A DNA stretch of 64,000 nt, from positions 496,001 to 560,000 of the forward strand of contig NZ_JBGJZM010000001.1 in NCBI RefSeq assembly GCF_042610425.1, read 5' to 3'. Positions within the stretch are counted from its first letter, which is position 1; each line of letters opens with the position of its first letter. Under the pieces are notes generated by a model. That model saw only the letters and a list, made by a program, of their open reading frames with translations, made no database searches and was not told where the DNA came from. Positions 51,852 through 59,705 of the stretch are shown piece by piece. A program made the translations under genes and the position numbers. Source of the DNA: Ectobacillus sp042610425. GTDB lineage: Bacteria > Bacillota > Bacilli > Bacillales > Bacillaceae_G.

Positions 51852-52013
51852 TTACTTTTTGATTTTGTTTATAAGACTCATAATTAAGTATCCTATGAAA
51901 CCAGCAACTATTAGAAATATGATGAGCTTAAATGCAGCGCCTGTTAGTCCTATGATAATTTTTAGAAGTAGCACTGCAAGTAATCCTACAATGATATAAT
52001 ATAGAATTTTCAT
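51852..52013 (-). CDS. Small membrane protein, 53 residues
   Basis: Nearly the whole protein is two membrane helices (MKILYYIIVGLLAVLLLKII and FKLIIFLIVAGFIGYLIM) with a basic end (INKIKK). ATG 52013 is preferred because GAGGAGAG is six bases upstream; an in-frame ATG at 52049 precedes that site. Function unknown; small proteins of this type occur widely in Bacillus. Confidence 0.6.
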   Translation of the reverse strand: MKILYYIIVGLLAVLLLKIIIGLTGAAFKLIIFLIVAGFIGYLIMSLINKIKK

Positions 52014-52166
52014 TTTTTCTCTCCTCACAGTAAGTTGTCTTTCATTCAACTTCTACTATAGCATCTTCTCTTTTTATAATGAAAAAAAGATAGGGGAGAC
52101 CGAAAAGCGTATACCCATTTTATTCCTTTCTACTTTATTTATAAGTGAGGGGAAGGAGGGAGACAT

Positions 52167-52316
52167 GTGGAGGAATGGGTGCCACTAATTGCAAATGTTG
52201 GATTTCCAATTGTCGTTACACTTTATTTATTACACAGGGTCGAAACGAAGCTTGATGCGGTTGTGTTAGCAATTGAGAAGCTTTCACAACAATTAAACCA
52301 GAAAATGGAACAGTAG
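52167..52316 (+). CDS. YvrJ family small protein
   Basis: This 49-residue protein reads VEEWVPLIANVGFPIVVTLY, then LLHRVETKLDAVVLAIEKL and ends SQQLNQKMEQ. This is the YvrJ pattern: one membrane helix followed by an amphipathic helix, resembling BhlA/UviB holin-like peptides. GTG 52167 follows GGAAGGAGGG; an ATG two bases earlier is out of frame and stops after seven codons. A terminator follows the stop codon. Function is unsettled. Confidence 0.8.
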   Translation: MEEWVPLIANVGFPIVVTLYLLHRVETKLDAVVLAIEKLSQQLNQKMEQ

Positions 52317-52320
52317 GAGG

Positions 52321-52356
52321 AATAGGCGCTGGTACTCGCGCCAGTGCCTATTTCTT
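52321..52356 (+). terminator. Intrinsic terminator after yvrJ-like gene
   Basis: AATAGGCGCTGG and CCAGTGCCTATT pair over 12 bp with one G-U around TACTCGCG, followed by TCTTTAT. Confidence 0.8.
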
Positions 52357-52368
52357 TATACAACTACG

Positions 52369-52977
52369 CTATCCGAAAAGTAACGGGCTTTGGGAAGCTA
52401 TAAATCGTTGCTCTTCTGTAAGTAAATGTTGTCGCTGGTCCGTATGCGGTAGGGAAGGAACAACCGGGTGCATTAAATTTTTAGGACTCGGGTGATGCTG
52501 AGAGCCAGTATTGGAATGAGGATCTACATTGGTAAGCACTCCATTCTTTCGCTGGGTGAGTAAAATATGACCGATTTCATGTGCAAGAGTTAGTTTGTTG
52601 GAAACAGAGGCTGCGGTATTTGTTATGAATATATGTCCTTTCCAAAGTAATCCAGATGCTTCAGAATACGCACAACCGATTACATGAGGTTCTTTGAAAT
52701 AATTACCACCAACGTAGGTAATATATAAACTTGCGCTTGGACATGCCAATTTGTAATTTTCAAGTAAGCGCCAAACTTTTGGTTGTTGTCGAAACGGAGT
52801 AGAGTAACTAATTTCTTGGTCGTGGAAGCGGAATGTTTGGTCTAGTATAATAATTTTTTTGATATGAAAAGAGATTGGATACCAAATGTCATGAGATAGG
52901 AACAAGTCTCGTTGGATACGGTTGTTATCTACATTGGCACCTGGTGCAACATTTATACATACATGCAAATAGGCCAT
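52369..52977 (-). CDS. Metzincin-like zinc metallopeptidase domain protein
   Basis: The 202-residue protein carries LAHEIGHILLTQR at about residue 132, an HExxH zinc and catalytic motif. About 20 residues later DPHSNTGSQHH could give the third His ligand, and NLMHPVVPS follows like the metzincin Met-turn. The spacing between second and third ligand is longer than HExxHxxGxxH. No signal peptide is seen, so it is cytoplasmic or released by lysis. ATG 52977 follows GAGGTGTC. It lies downstream of two small ITNSGNS proteins on the same strand, with a terminator between. Substrate unknown; I do not recognise the full-length family. Confidence 0.7.
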   Translation of the reverse strand: MAYLHVCINVAPGANVDNNRIQRDLFLSHDIWYPISFHIKKIIILDQTFRFHDQEISYSTPFRQQPKVWRLLENYKLACPSASLYITYVGGNYFKEPHVIGCAYSEASGLLWKGHIFITNTAASVSNKLTLAHEIGHILLTQRKNGVLTNVDPHSNTGSQHHPSPKNLMHPVVPSLPHTDQRQHLLTEEQRFIASQSPLLFG

Positions 52978-53076
52978 GTGTGACACCTCTATCTAGAATT
53001 ACAGCATTATATGTACAGGTAATAAGGTTTGCCTGTACATATTGAAACATTGTGAGGCTTTTTTCAATAATTGTTC

Positions 53077-53102
53077 AAAAAAAAGCCACCTTCGTAGGTG
53101 GA
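53077..53102 (-). terminator. Intrinsic terminator downstream of the ITNSGNS gene pair
   Basis: CCACC and GGTGG close a TACGAA loop, followed on the minus strand by GGC and a run of T. Confidence 0.7.
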
Positions 53103-53118
53103 TCAATTGAAAATCATT

Positions 53119-53418
53119 TTAGTATCCAGTGCGGCTAGAATCTTGCGGGATAAAGGTACGTAATGTTTTAACGTCATTTTTCGTACGAATCGCTTCAGGA
53201 GATGGATTAGCGTTTGATAATAGCGGAGGCAACTGCGAATCTGGTTTTCCTAGTAAACGGTTAAGATTCTGAAGCATATGCATGAACTGTTCATCTGTTA
53301 TGGTACGGCTTGTATGCCAATAGCAAGCCATTGTGTAGGCAACTGGACTCATATCTATTTGAACGTCTACGTTTACATTAGAATTTCCACTATTCGTAAT
53401 GCTTGCATAGTTACGCAT
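53119..53418 (-). CDS. Small ITNSGNS-motif protein, 99 residues
   Basis: The protein begins MRNYASITNSGNSNVNVDVQ, followed by a helical half (AYTMACYWHTSRTITDEQFM, LQNLNRLLGKP). The N-terminal motif ITNSGNSxV with an alternating polar/Val pattern is shared with the gene just upstream (53464-53859). It has no signal peptide. ATG 53418 follows AAGGAGG. The pair may encode spore-surface or other self-assembling proteins, which is inference from composition only. No family assigned. Confidence 0.65.
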   Translation of the reverse strand: MRNYASITNSGNSNVNVDVQIDMSPVAYTMACYWHTSRTITDEQFMHMLQNLNRLLGKPDSQLPPLLSNANPSPEAIRTKNDVKTLRTFIPQDSSRTGY

Positions 53419-53463
53419 CCTTTATTCCTCCTTATGGCAAAAAAATACTACTATTTTAGATTT

Positions 53464-53859
53464 TTAAAACGTATCATTTCTTCTATTATTGCTTGTTCTT
53501 TTATTATTGTTTGATCTTTTATTATTGTTGGAATTATTCGCTAACAAATTATTGATTGCTGTTTTATTTAACTCCTTGCTTACCTCTAATAGAGGTTGAA
53601 GCATATTAAGCAGTGCTTGTGCGTCAACATTAGCATCTTGCGAACGTTCGTTTCTTGTAATAGTGGCTTGATCTGCATTTGACCGTGAATTCGTATCTGC
53701 ATTTAACGTTACGCTTGAATTTCCGCTGTTTGTTATTTGGGCAGAATTTGTATGAGTTCCAATTTCTCCACTTAACACATTATCTGAAGCACCCGCTACG
53801 TCTGATGTGGGTTGAATTGCTCTTTGTTGTAACAAATCCTGTAAGCTACGAAATGACAT
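53464..53859 (-). CDS. Low-complexity ITNSGNS-motif protein, 131 residues
   Basis: The N-terminus is helical (MSFRSLQDLLQQRAIQPTSD), then GEIGTHTNSAQITNSGNSSV repeats the motif of the downstream protein. A Ser/Asn/Asp/Thr-rich segment, a helical DAQALLNMLQPLLEVSKELN and an Asn/Lys/Arg-rich low-complexity tail follow. No signal peptide. ATG 53859 follows AAAGGAGAGA. It is separated from its partner by 45 bases, so the two are probably one transcript. Composition resembles some coat or exosporium proteins; this is not proof. Not recognised. Confidence 0.65.
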   Translation of the reverse strand: MSFRSLQDLLQQRAIQPTSDVAGASDNVLSGEIGTHTNSAQITNSGNSSVTLNADTNSRSNADQATITRNERSQDANVDAQALLNMLQPLLEVSKELNKTAINNLLANNSNNNKRSNNNKRTSNNRRNDTF

Positions 53860-54084
53860 AGTACTCTCTCCTTTATATTTCTCATAGAATGTTTACAGGA
53901 TACTGTATGCAAGAAGATGTAAAAAAGCATGGACAAATACACTAGGACAAACGTTTATTTTTGTACGGGCTTAAAAAATTCTAGTTAAATAGAGAATGTT
54001 TCCTTTCGTTCAATAAACGTTCGAATTTAAAACTGGAATCTCCTTCCTTATGTTGTATAGTGAAAGTAGAAGGGAGATGAAGGT

Positions 54085-54375
54085 ATGTATACAATTAAAG
54101 TTTTATCTAACCGAGAAACTGTTTATCAATTAGCTAGCTATATTCGTTCTGTTAAGGGAGTTAAGGATGTTTACGTAGAAGTAGGTAAACAAGGAAGTGA
54201 ACATCAACAAGGTAAATTTTCACTTCAGTTTTCCATTGAAACTGAAAATGTACAGCCGACTCTCCAAGAAATAGCTCGTTTGGTTAAATTATCCCGGTTT
54301 ACATATGTACAGTATCATGATAATGATATGGAAGAGGCATTTGAGGCCATAAAACTTGAAAGTATTGAACTGTAG
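54085..54375 (+). CDS. Hypothetical protein, 96 residues
   Basis: A soluble alpha/beta protein starting MYTIKVLSNRETVYQLASYI and alternating strands and helices in a ferredoxin- or ACT-like manner (VKGVKDVYVEVG, GKFSLQFSIETEN). No catalytic motif is evident and I cannot name a family. ATG 54085 follows AAGGGAGATG, and a strong terminator follows the stop, so the gene is credible. Confidence 0.65.
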   Translation: MYTIKVLSNRETVYQLASYIRSVKGVKDVYVEVGKQGSEHQQGKFSLQFSIETENVQPTLQEIARLVKLSRFTYVQYHDNDMEEAFEAIKLESIEL

Positions 54376-54402
54376 TAGAATTGAACGATAATATTTATCT
54401 TA

Positions 54403-54444
54403 ATGAATAAAGGGCTCTCTAAATCTTGAGAGCCCTTTATTCAT
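54403..54444. terminator. Bidirectional terminator
   Basis: ATGAATAAAGGGCTCTC and GAGAGCCCTTTATTCAT form a perfect 17-bp stem around eight bases, serving both the rightward hypothetical gene and the leftward SdpI-family gene. Confidence 0.85.
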
Positions 54445-54466
54445 GATATGAATTGTTTTGCTCAAT

Positions 54467-55102
54467 TTAAGGATGTAATTTTTTATACAGGAAGTAGGAC
54501 CAAATATACGGTACAATTACACATAAGAAAATGGCACTACTAAGTAAATAGACTTTAAAGGCGCCAGGAACAAATGCTGCAAGTATGAATATTATCCCCG
54601 CAATAACAAACATTTTTGCGCCTAAATGCTGTGTGTCCTTCCAAACCGTTTCATCTTGAAGTGCCCATGGTGTTCGAATTCCAATGAAATAATTTGAACT
54701 GATACGTGGCATATAATTTCCGATAATAATGAACAAAACCCCGATTAAAACTGGAACTACCATTTCCATTCTAACATTTATTCCTAGACCTGCGACAAGG
54801 GTAATAGCATGTATAAAAAGTAAAATAGTGAGGATACTATTAATAATAATGATGTAGGAATCTTTAAACTGGTTATAATTATTTTTTCTTGGATCAATTA
54901 TCGGTAGTAGGATAAGTAAGACGTAAGCCGCGATAATAATACTCGGGAATATAATAACAGATTCTAGCTTACTGCCATATCGATCGATTGTTCCATTAAA
55001 ATCCCAATGTACAGGAACGCGCTCAGGTAGATACAGATATCCTAACATGCTAAAACCAATACTAAGTAAAGTAATGAATAGTGTAAAGCTACGGTTTTTC
55101 AT
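54467..55102 (-). CDS. SdpI family (DUF1648) membrane protein
   Basis: The 211-residue protein has six hydrophobic segments. The DUF1648 block YLPERVPVHWDFNGTIDRYGS is near residue 24 (only part quoted), and the SdpI block GNYMPRISSNYFIGIRTP with ALQDETVWKDTQHLGAK follows. In B. subtilis SdpI gives immunity to the SDP cannibalism toxin and sequesters the ArsR-type repressor SdpR. Neither toxin genes nor sdpR are adjacent. Many SdpI homologues (YfhL-like) act alone. ATG 55102 is chosen over 55105 for spacing from AAGGTGAGG. Confidence 0.88.
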   Translation of the reverse strand: MKNRSFTLFITLLSIGFSMLGYLYLPERVPVHWDFNGTIDRYGSKLESVIIFPSIIIAAYVLLILLPIIDPRKNNYNQFKDSYIIIINSILTILLFIHAITLVAGLGINVRMEMVVPVLIGVLFIIIGNYMPRISSNYFIGIRTPWALQDETVWKDTQHLGAKMFVIAGIIFILAAFVPGAFKVYLLSSAIFLCVIVPYIWSYFLYKKLHP

Positions 55103-55320
55103 CATTCCTCACCTTATTTCTCCTTTTTAGTAGAAATATTCTGTTGTTTGTTAATACATAAAATGACCACGGCGCTCATCGTAAATTAGATAGCGCTTTA
55201 AATGCTTGATTCGTTTAGTTAGCTAATTGTCTAACCATCTAAAATATACAAAGAAGCTAAACAAAAGAATAGATGATTTTTTGGTGAAAAATGAAAAGTT
55301 TGTGAATGTACTTCTTATCT

Positions 55321-55737
55321 TTACTTAAAATACCTTTCTATCTCTAGTAATGGCATGGAGGGAATATGAAATTCTTTCTTTTTTATTTCGAATTCTTCCT
55401 TTGTAAAGGGACCTATTCGTTTATTATGAATCATATCTATTATCCAAACGTGTATTCGATTGTCATTAGAAATGCTAGCATCAGGATGATTCAGTACTAC
55501 CGGCTTTGGAATCTGTGTGGCAATAATATAATTTTCATTCCATGCTAAGTGGGTGACATCCGATGGAATGGATTGAGAAGCATGGGTATTTTCATCTTTT
55601 GAAACAATTTTCGTTTCGCCTGAAGAATGAAGCAAAACATAATCTTTTCCAATTTCGAAAATAGTGTGGGATTGTTGCCTTGTACATCCTATAAGAAATA
55701 AACAAGTTATAGCATAAAATAGAACGAAGTATCTCAT
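55321..55737 (-). CDS. Small lipoprotein (DUF3997-like)
   Basis: A lipoprotein signal (MRYFVLFYAITCLFLIGC, lipobox Cys at residue 18) precedes about 120 residues. The block VTHLAWNENYIIATQIP and the end MPLLEIERYF resemble DUF3997 proteins of B. cereus, whose function is unknown; the match is from memory and moderate. ATG 55737 follows CGGAGGG; the reading frame is open upstream but that site decides the start. Monocistronic. Confidence 0.7.
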   Translation of the reverse strand: MRYFVLFYAITCLFLIGCTRQQSHTIFEIGKDYVLLHSSGETKIVSKDENTHASQSIPSDVTHLAWNENYIIATQIPKPVVLNHPDASISNDNRIHVWIIDMIHNKRIGPFTKEEFEIKKKEFHIPSMPLLEIERYFK

Positions 55738-55971
55738 GGTAACCCTCCGGATGTTTGAACCTAATATATGTTCGCTAGTTAGAGTTAGAATACCCATTTT
55801 TTTCTGATTTAACTCATTATTCAGTTTTCTAAAAGTACTAATTTCAAGGTGGAAATATATAAATTATAGGTAGAAAATGATATGTAAAAGGGGTATGAGC
55901 ATTTCATTTACAAGTTTAAATGTACATGGTACGATGAACATCGTAAATAGGAAAGAAAGGTAGAATGCCTA

Positions 55972-56427
55972 ATGAAATTAAAAATGCATAACCCAACCAT
56001 CGTTATGAACCGGGTAGGAGCAACATTATTGGATATGTTTATTATCTCTGTAGTATACGGAGTAATAGTGGCGATATCGACAGGAAATTATAAGGCTATT
56101 TTCGACCGCTTTGATGTGAGCTTTGGTGATTATCGCTTTGATTTAACTCTTATATTTGTCCTTATGTTTATCTATTATGTGTTCGTACCATTGTTTTGGA
56201 ATGGTTTGACGGTAGGGAAAAAAATAACAAGAGTACGTATCATCAAAACAAATGGAGAATCTCTTGATTTTATTACACTATTTGTACGTTTTCTTATTCT
56301 AATAGTTCCCACTTTATTTCTACTAGGCATACCAGCTATAGTTACCATATACATGATGCTCTTCCGTAAAGATAATCGTGGTTATCATGATCTTGTAGCT
56401 AGAACAAAGGTAAAAAGCCCATTGTAA
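55972..56427 (+). CDS. RDD family membrane protein
   Basis: The 151-residue protein has the RDD layout: an Arg in the first segment (NRVGATLLDMFIISVVYG), a central pair of hydrophobic segments with WNGLTVGKKITRVRII, and the terminal RGYHDLVARTKV. Family members are integral membrane proteins of uncertain role; some affect ion exchange. ATG 55972 follows AAAGGTAG. It is monocistronic and followed by a strong terminator. Confidence 0.88.
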   Translation: MKLKMHNPTIVMNRVGATLLDMFIISVVYGVIVAISTGNYKAIFDRFDVSFGDYRFDLTLIFVLMFIYYVFVPLFWNGLTVGKKITRVRIIKTNGESLDFITLFVRFLILIVPTLFLLGIPAIVTIYMMLFRKDNRGYHDLVARTKVKSPL

Positions 56428-56451
56428 AACCTTTTTCTTATCGTAAAATTT

Positions 56452-56502
56452 AGAAGGAGTTTCTGTAAAGGTCAGTTACCTTTTTACAGAAACTTCTTTT
56501 TA
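56452..56502 (+). terminator. Intrinsic terminator after RDD gene
   Basis: AGAAGGAGTTTCTGTAAAGGT pairs with its near-complement ending AAACTTCT, one bulge, around five bases, then a T-run. Confidence 0.85.
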
Positions 56503-56543
56503 CATAGAATTGAAAGTATGCTCACAAAAGGGGGAGATAAGGT

Positions 56544-57134
56544 TTGAAAGAATGGTTAACGATATTTGATGATGATAAGACAGTGATTGGACGCAAACTA
56601 CGTGATGATGTACATAGAGATGGAGACTGGCATGAAACGTTTCATTGTTGGATTATAGAGAAACACGAATCATCTTCATTTGTCTATTTTCAAAAGCGTT
56701 CAAAGGATAAAAAGGATTTTCCAGGATTGTTCGATATTACAGCAGCTGGGCATATACAGGATGGTGAACTTGTTTTAGTTGGTGGTATACGTGAAATTTA
56801 TGAAGAACTTGGAATTACTGTATCGTCTGAATCACTTCATTATTGTGGATATGTGAAAGGTAAGTATGAAAAGGGAGATTTTATCGATTGCGAATTTAGT
56901 CACGTCTATTTTTATATCGTAGAGGATGTGCCCCCTTTTGTGTTAGGTGATGAGGTGGAAGATATAATTAAGATGGGTGTGGAAAATCTACAAGATGTAA
57001 TGGATGGAAAGCGTATCTTTGTACAATCTCAATTTTCTAAGGAGTCTACCTATGTTACATTTGATGATTTTTGTCCTCATGGCTTGGCATACTATGAATA
57101 TCTTTTGCATGAAATAAAGCAATTAAAGCGATGA
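56544..57134 (+). CDS. Nudix hydrolase
   Basis: A 196-residue protein with a Nudix box in GHIQDGELVLVGGIREIYEE followed by LGI. The normal Glu after the loop Gly and the A-x-R-E core are present in altered form (GGIREIYEELGI). The start MKEWLTIFDDDKTVIGRKLR and the RDGDWHETFHCWII segment resemble the isopentenyl-diphosphate isomerase-like Nudix branch. The substrate is unknown. TTG 56544 follows GGGGGAGATAAGG. Single gene. Confidence 0.88.
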   Translation: MKEWLTIFDDDKTVIGRKLRDDVHRDGDWHETFHCWIIEKHESSSFVYFQKRSKDKKDFPGLFDITAAGHIQDGELVLVGGIREIYEELGITVSSESLHYCGYVKGKYEKGDFIDCEFSHVYFYIVEDVPPFVLGDEVEDIIKMGVENLQDVMDGKRIFVQSQFSKESTYVTFDDFCPHGLAYYEYLLHEIKQLKR

Positions 57135-57305
57135 TTGTCTTGGGTTTTATGTAAAAATTGTATAATAAGGTGTATATGAAAGGAATTTTAAGTAGTCAAC
57201 AGCGGATGTTTTACATAAAAACAAGAAAGAATGTATATAAATTAATAGTTTTTTGTAGTTTTCTGAAAATTTTTTTAATTTTTTATAAAAATTTGTTCAT
57301 ATTCT

Positions 57306-57393
57306 TGTTATAATAGATATTATATAGGACTGGCATCTCCTATATGAGTACCCTCCATGGAAAGGCACGCATCGGTAGGCGTGCCTTCTTTTT
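57306..57393 (+). ncRNA. Candidate small RNA with own promoter and terminator
   Basis: An extended -10 promoter (TGTTATAAT, 57306-57314) is followed by about 75 bases containing the C-rich, anti-Shine-Dalgarno-like TACCCTCC (57349-57356), then a terminator AAGGCACGC/GCGTGCCTT (57362-57387) with T-run. There is no open reading frame of note in it. The layout is that of a trans-acting regulatory RNA. No -35 is obvious. Identity with a known sRNA was not recognised. Confidence 0.5.
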
Positions 57394-57683
57394 AATGTAA
57401 TCAGATTTTAATAGGTATTTATAATATATTTACTAATGGTGTAGCATGGGAAGTTTGCTTTTTTTCGACTTTATTGTGAACAAATATAGAGTACAAACGG
57501 ATACTGTTTATAGCGTTAATCGTGTCACCAGTATAATCATAAGGTTTTCAGTCATTTTCAGGTTCAGTTACCTTTTTTCACGAGGATGGTCCGTATGAGG
57601 AAACGATTCCTTCACTCTTGCTGATATAATAAGAGAAGGAGTATACTGTTCAACGGGAAGACTACAAAAAGGGGCAGTGGAAG
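57394..57683. other. AT-rich gap upstream of the SDR remnant
   Basis: Nothing definite is seen: no ORF with a ribosome binding site, no repeat, and no strong hairpin apart from the terminator just before it. Confidence 0.5.
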
Positions 57684-58157
57684 ATGAAGCTAGCGGGTAA
57701 AGTTGTAGTAGTGACTGGTGGAGGCGTCGGTATCGGCCGGAAAACAGCCTTACTACTAGCCAGAGAAGGTGCAAAAGTAGCGGTGACTGATATAGACGAA
57801 AATAATGGTCAAGCTACTGTTGATGACATTTTAAACTTTCATGGAGAAGCTATCTTTGTTGTTCATGATGTGAATGATCAAGATGAATGGAATCGAGTCG
57901 TAAAGGAAGTGCTTCATGAATACAGTCATATTGATCTGCTATTTAACAATGCAGGATTATACCAAATTCAATGTGGCAATCAATATGAAGAACAATGGGT
58001 AAACTCTATAGCAAATACAATACGAGCTATTTGTAAAGAGGTAAAGTCCGTAAGTACTTCCGTTATGACACAATCAAGCATAGCATCCATGGATATTCCG
58101 TCATTTGGAATGCTAGGATTTTCGGGAGCATGGTCTGTAACGAATTCAATCTTGTAA
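57684..58157 (+). CDS. Short-chain dehydrogenase/reductase, degenerate or truncated
   Basis: The N-terminal Rossmann half is intact: MKLAGKVVVVTGGGVGIGRK (cofactor loop), TDIDENNG and LLFNNAGLYQ (NNAG motif). After residue about 100 the sequence is compressed: SSIASMDIPSFGMLGFSGAW still resembles the catalytic Ser strand, but the essential YxxxK is replaced by a sequence without Tyr or Lys (AWSVTNS), and the protein stops at 157 residues instead of about 250. It is probably a decayed, inactive gene, or a cofactor-binding remnant. ATG 57684 follows AAGGGGCAGTGGAAG. Confidence 0.7.
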   Translation: MKLAGKVVVVTGGGVGIGRKTALLLAREGAKVAVTDIDENNGQATVDDILNFHGEAIFVVHDVNDQDEWNRVVKEVLHEYSHIDLLFNNAGLYQIQCGNQYEEQWVNSIANTIRAICKEVKSVSTSVMTQSSIASMDIPSFGMLGFSGAWSVTNSIL

Positions 58158-58211
58158 CTTGCAGCGAATAAAAAATATGTAACTCCCGGATAGCATGTTA
58201 ATCTAAAATCT

Positions 58212-58242
58212 AACAGTGGAAATATGTGTTATTTCCACTGTT
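58212..58242 (+). terminator. Hairpin downstream of SDR remnant
   Basis: AACAGTGGAAATA and TATTTCCACTGTT form a perfect 13-bp stem around five bases. T-run is weak. Confidence 0.65.
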
Positions 58243-58301
58243 GGAGCCTTCTTTGCAACCTATTAGCTTCTATTTTTATATACGAGAAAGTAAGCGTTAC
58301 C

Positions 58302-58348
58302 AAAAGAAGGATAAATGGAGAGAGCAATTCTCCATTTATCCTTCTTTT
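58302..58348. terminator. Terminator at the end of patA
   Basis: AAAAGAAGGATAAATGGAGA and its exact complement form a 20-bp stem around seven bases. The hairpin contains the last codons of the leftward patA gene. Confidence 0.85.
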
Positions 58349-59493
58349 ATTAAAAATTGTTCAAGACGATCACAGGCTTCTTTTAATTCCTCCATGCTGT
58401 ATGCGTAGGATAAACGTAAGTAACCTTCCCCATATTGGGAAAATGCACTACCGGGAACGAGGGCAATTTTAGCTTCTTTTACGAGCTGTAAAGCAAAATC
58501 AAACGAACTCTTTCCTAAATTTCCTATGTATGGGAATAAGTAAAATGCACCGTGTGGGAGCACGACTTGTAATCCCATGTTTATCAGACGGTTATATACA
58601 TAATCGCGTCTTTCTTTATATTGTTTACGCATCATGAACGGTGCATCCTTTGCTTTGCTAAGTGCTTCTATAGCAGCGTACTGAGAGATGGACGATGCAC
58701 ATGTTACATTATATTGATGAACTTTAATTATTTGTTTTGTCAAATAACGGGGGGCAAATAAGAATCCAATTCTCCATCCCGTCATTGCATGAGATTTAGA
58801 TAATCCGTTTATGACAATGGTTTTATTTCGCATGTTTGGAAATTGAACAATTGATTCGTGCTTTTCATCATAGACAAGTTCGCTATAAATTTCGTCTGAG
58901 AGAACAAAGATGTCTTTATCCTTTAGTACAGTTGCAAGATCCTCTAATTCGTTATGGCTTAATGTAACACCGGTTGGATTAGATGGGTAGGGAAGCACTA
59001 CGCAGCGAGTCCGGTCGGTTATGGCCGCTTCTAAAGCATCCTTGGTAAGTTTGAAATTTGTTTCTCGTACATCTACCAACACGGGCGTAGCTCCGCATAA
59101 CCGTATAATGGGTTCATAACCAGGATAAATTGGAGCGGGTAGTATTACTTCTGCGCCAGGTTCCAGTATGGTCCGAAAAGCGATATCTATTGCTTCGCTT
59201 GCCCCGATTGTGACAATTACTTCATCATTTGGATCATATTCTTGATTGTAACGATCGTTGACAAATTTACTTGCTGCCCGTCGCGTCTCTAGCAAACCAG
59301 CATTAGGAGTATAACCGGTAATATTTTCTGAAATAGCGCGTATGCCAGCTTCTTTAACCTGAGATGGTGTGGGAAAATCAGGTTGACCAATTGTTAAGGA
59401 AACAAGATCGTCGTATTCTTGAATCATATTAAAAAATTGGCGTATGCCGGAAATTTGAATATCCTTAACGAGTGGGTTTAACAAATGTTCCAT
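58336..59493 (-). CDS. patA: Aminotransferase A (N-acetyl-L,L-diaminopimelate aminotransferase type)
   Basis: A 385-residue class I aminotransferase starting MEHLLNPLVKDIQISGIRQF, closely like B. subtilis PatA, which acts in the acetylated branch of lysine/diaminopimelate synthesis. PLP motifs: VTIGASEAIDIAF, VLPYPSNPTGVTLS, Lys in INGLSKSHAMTGWRIGF (about 230) and Arg in GEGYLRLSYA. The ATG at 59493 follows GAAAGGAAG. In B. subtilis patA adjoins the sporulation kinase gene kinA; here it is divergent from a KinB-like kinase. Confidence 0.93.
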   Translation of the reverse strand: MEHLLNPLVKDIQISGIRQFFNMIQEYDDLVSLTIGQPDFPTPSQVKEAGIRAISENITGYTPNAGLLETRRAASKFVNDRYNQEYDPNDEVIVTIGASEAIDIAFRTILEPGAEVILPAPIYPGYEPIIRLCGATPVLVDVRETNFKLTKDALEAAITDRTRCVVLPYPSNPTGVTLSHNELEDLATVLKDKDIFVLSDEIYSELVYDEKHESIVQFPNMRNKTIVINGLSKSHAMTGWRIGFLFAPRYLTKQIIKVHQYNVTCASSISQYAAIEALSKAKDAPFMMRKQYKERRDYVYNRLINMGLQVVLPHGAFYLFPYIGNLGKSSFDFALQLVKEAKIALVPGSAFSQYGEGYLRLSYAYSMEELKEACDRLEQFLIKEG

Positions 59494-59705
59494 ATGAATC
59501 TTCCTTTCAAATAAACATGTTAATTTATTTTAACATACTATCTCCTACCGTTGTTTTATAATCATGATGTTTCGCAGTCTATAGAATAGAATGCCGCTAG
59601 AATCTATCATTCATGTTTAAAATAATCAGAAATGTAAATATTTTGACAAAAATTACTTATAGAAATGATATAATGATTAAAATGTGGTATAGGGAGTGGA
59701 ATCAT

